From the NCBI GenBank assembly GCA_963781805.1, contig CAWAHF010000004.1, positions 1,054,001 through 1,118,000 of the forward strand: 64,000 nt of DNA. Reading direction: 5' to 3'. Within the stretch, counting starts at the first letter, position 1. Each line of letters begins with the position of its first letter. The stretch comes from JAFGPL01 sp963781805 (lineage in GTDB: Bacteria; Bacteroidota; Bacteroidia; Bacteroidales; UBA10428). Below, piece after piece: positions 62,895 to 64,000 of this stretch. Made by a program: the position numbers and the translations under genes. The notes beneath the pieces are model-generated. The model was not told the origin of the DNA, did not search any database, and saw only the letters and a list, made by a program, of their open reading frames with translations.

Positions 62895-63908
62895 ATGAAG
62901 AAAAAAACAAATCATAATTTGAGACTTGGAATCCTTGTAATGGCAGGGCTGGTTTTTTTTATTGTTTCAATTTATTTGCTGGGCAAACAACAAAACCTGT
63001 TCGAATCAGTAATTAAAATCAGATCTGAATTTTCTGATGTTAAAGGACTAAAAATAGGAAACAACATACGTTTTTCCGGAATTAATATTGGTACTGTATC
63101 TGATATTAAAATAGTTAATGATTCTGTCGTACTGGTAGTAATGTCTATAAAAAAAGAAGTAAGACAATTTGTGCGAAAGGACTCCAAAGTGGAAATTGCA
63201 AATGAAGGACTTATGGGAAATAAAATATTAAATATTCTTCCCGGCTCCTACAATCAGGCTATTGTGAAAGAAAACGATATATTACACTCAAAAAAGACAC
63301 TTACCACCGAGGATTTGATTACAGAAGCGAAACGTATAATGGTCAACGGCAATAAAGTAATTGATAACCTCGCTATGGTTTCCGAAAACCTTCTCCATGG
63401 AAACGGGGATATACCGGTACTCATAAAGGACAGTACCATCTCGAAAAATTTAAAATCGGCAAGTCTTAAACTAAAAGACGCTTCCAATCAACTGGAACAA
63501 ATTACCGACAAATTAACCAACGGGAATGGAGATTTGGCTAATTTGATAAATAATCGAAAAATTACCACCCGGGCCACAGAAATAATGAATAAACTTGATA
63601 GTTCAGCGACAAATGTAAAGAGTGTTTCAGAAAATTTGCAAATAGCTGCTAAACAAATTAACGAGGGGAATAATTTGATAAATACGTTGCTTTATGATTC
63701 GGCAATGAACCAAAATCTAGGGACGACCATCAGCAAAGTCAATACAGGTCTGGATGAAGCTAAACAAGCCGCAGTAACCTTACAAAGAAGTTGGATCCTA
63801 AATCTATTCTCACATAAAAAGCGACGGTCAAAAAGAATGATGAATCCGGATACACGGAATGATTCCTTAAAACCTGTTGAAGTAAATAAAATAAATGATG
63901 ATTTGTAA
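62895..63908 (+). CDS. mlaD: MCE-domain lipid-binding protein (MlaD family)
   Basis: A 337-residue protein anchored by one N-terminal helix (LGILVMAGLVFFIVSIYLLG), followed by an MCE domain (about 38-125: SEFSDVKGLKIGNNIRFSGI, NIGTVSDIKI, EGLMGNKILNILPG). The rest is a long helical tail (about 145-300) with repeated small-residue and Asn-rich turns (GNGDIPVLIKDS, GNGDLANLINNR). MlaD forms a hexameric ring that passes lipids between the permease and the periplasm. The C-terminal extension is much longer than in E. coli MlaD and resembles the needle-forming helices of PqiB/LetB-like proteins. Confidence 0.9.
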   Translation: MKKKTNHNLRLGILVMAGLVFFIVSIYLLGKQQNLFESVIKIRSEFSDVKGLKIGNNIRFSGINIGTVSDIKIVNDSVVLVVMSIKKEVRQFVRKDSKVEIANEGLMGNKILNILPGSYNQAIVKENDILHSKKTLTTEDLITEAKRIMVNGNKVIDNLAMVSENLLHGNGDIPVLIKDSTISKNLKSASLKLKDASNQLEQITDKLTNGNGDLANLINNRKITTRATEIMNKLDSSATNVKSVSENLQIAAKQINEGNNLINTLLYDSAMNQNLGTTISKVNTGLDEAKQAAVTLQRSWILNLFSHKKRRSKRMMNPDTRNDSLKPVEVNKINDDL

Positions 63909-63923
63909 ACAAAATTTAATGCA

Positions 63924-64000
63924 ATGGAAAAAAGATTTGCCAACCCTTTAGAAATTAGAAAAGACATTACTCCTGAAGATTTCAGGAAGAATTACCTGCT
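63924..64000 (+). CDS. Start of a gene running off the window (possibly cupin-like)
   Basis: The frame MEKRFANPLEIRKDITPEDF, then RKNYLL, is open to the window end. The 'ITPEDFRKNYLLP' opening resembles cupin_8/JmjC-like proteins, in which a proline and 'KPVVI' follow, but only 25 residues are visible so the assignment is weak. It begins 15 bp after MlaD on the same strand. Confidence 0.5.
   Translation, partial: MEKRFANPLEIRKDITPEDFRKNYL

Overview
The window reads as chromosome from a plant-polysaccharide-degrading member of the Bacteroidota. The evidence is a hybrid two-component regulator, many secreted or lipoprotein glycoside hydrolases, type IX secretion C-terminal sorting domains, TTTG/TAnnTTTG promoters, and the TamB plus lipoprotein TamL pair typical of this phylum. 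A Bacteroidales or Marinilabiliales-like host (for example Prolixibacteraceae) is my inference.

Region 1 (1-34 kb, mostly minus strand) is a carbohydrate-utilisation cluster without SusC/SusD in view. Going upstream from the regulator (933-4808) it holds a CocE-like hydrolase, a beta-lactamase-fold hydrolase, a type-B carboxylesterase, a thioredoxin-like membrane protein that looks internally deleted, a GH54 arabinofuranosidase, an alpha/beta hydrolase, a CE1-like esterase, GH43, GH2 beta-galactosidase, a tandem-domain GH53 galactanase, a T9SS cargo, GH31, GH29, a second GH2 and a second GH43. A plus-strand GH43 arabinanase (35.6 kb) and a PL10 pectate lyase (48.9 kb) add to the theme. Together they point to pectin side chains (arabinan, type I galactan) and fucosylated or xylosylated hemicellulose with ester decorations. 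The cluster is eroding. I found relics of a GH2 C-terminus, a GH2 N-terminus, a carboxylesterase, a GH115, an orphan T9SS sorting domain, a DUF3237 fragment and a DUF4007/transposase chimera. A 1,030-bp segment carrying the whole GH43 gene occurs twice, 16 kb apart, in direct orientation.

Region 2 (34-51 kb, mostly plus strand) is an accessory zone. It contains two dispersed intergenic repeat families (six copies of one, three of the other, all in one orientation), an MNT-HEPN pair whose HEPN toxin has a nonsense codon, a HigB-HigA pair framed by inverted repeats, a degenerate group II intron, an ankyrin membrane protein, a tyrosine phosphatase, several pseudogenes, an AraC regulator with a membrane domain, and T9SS cargo.

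Region 3 (51-64 kb) is core envelope biology: an AI-2E family permease, a YtxH/holin-X/small-protein trio, TamB-TamL, and the MlaE-MlaF-MlaD lipid transport operon, with the start of one more gene at the right edge.
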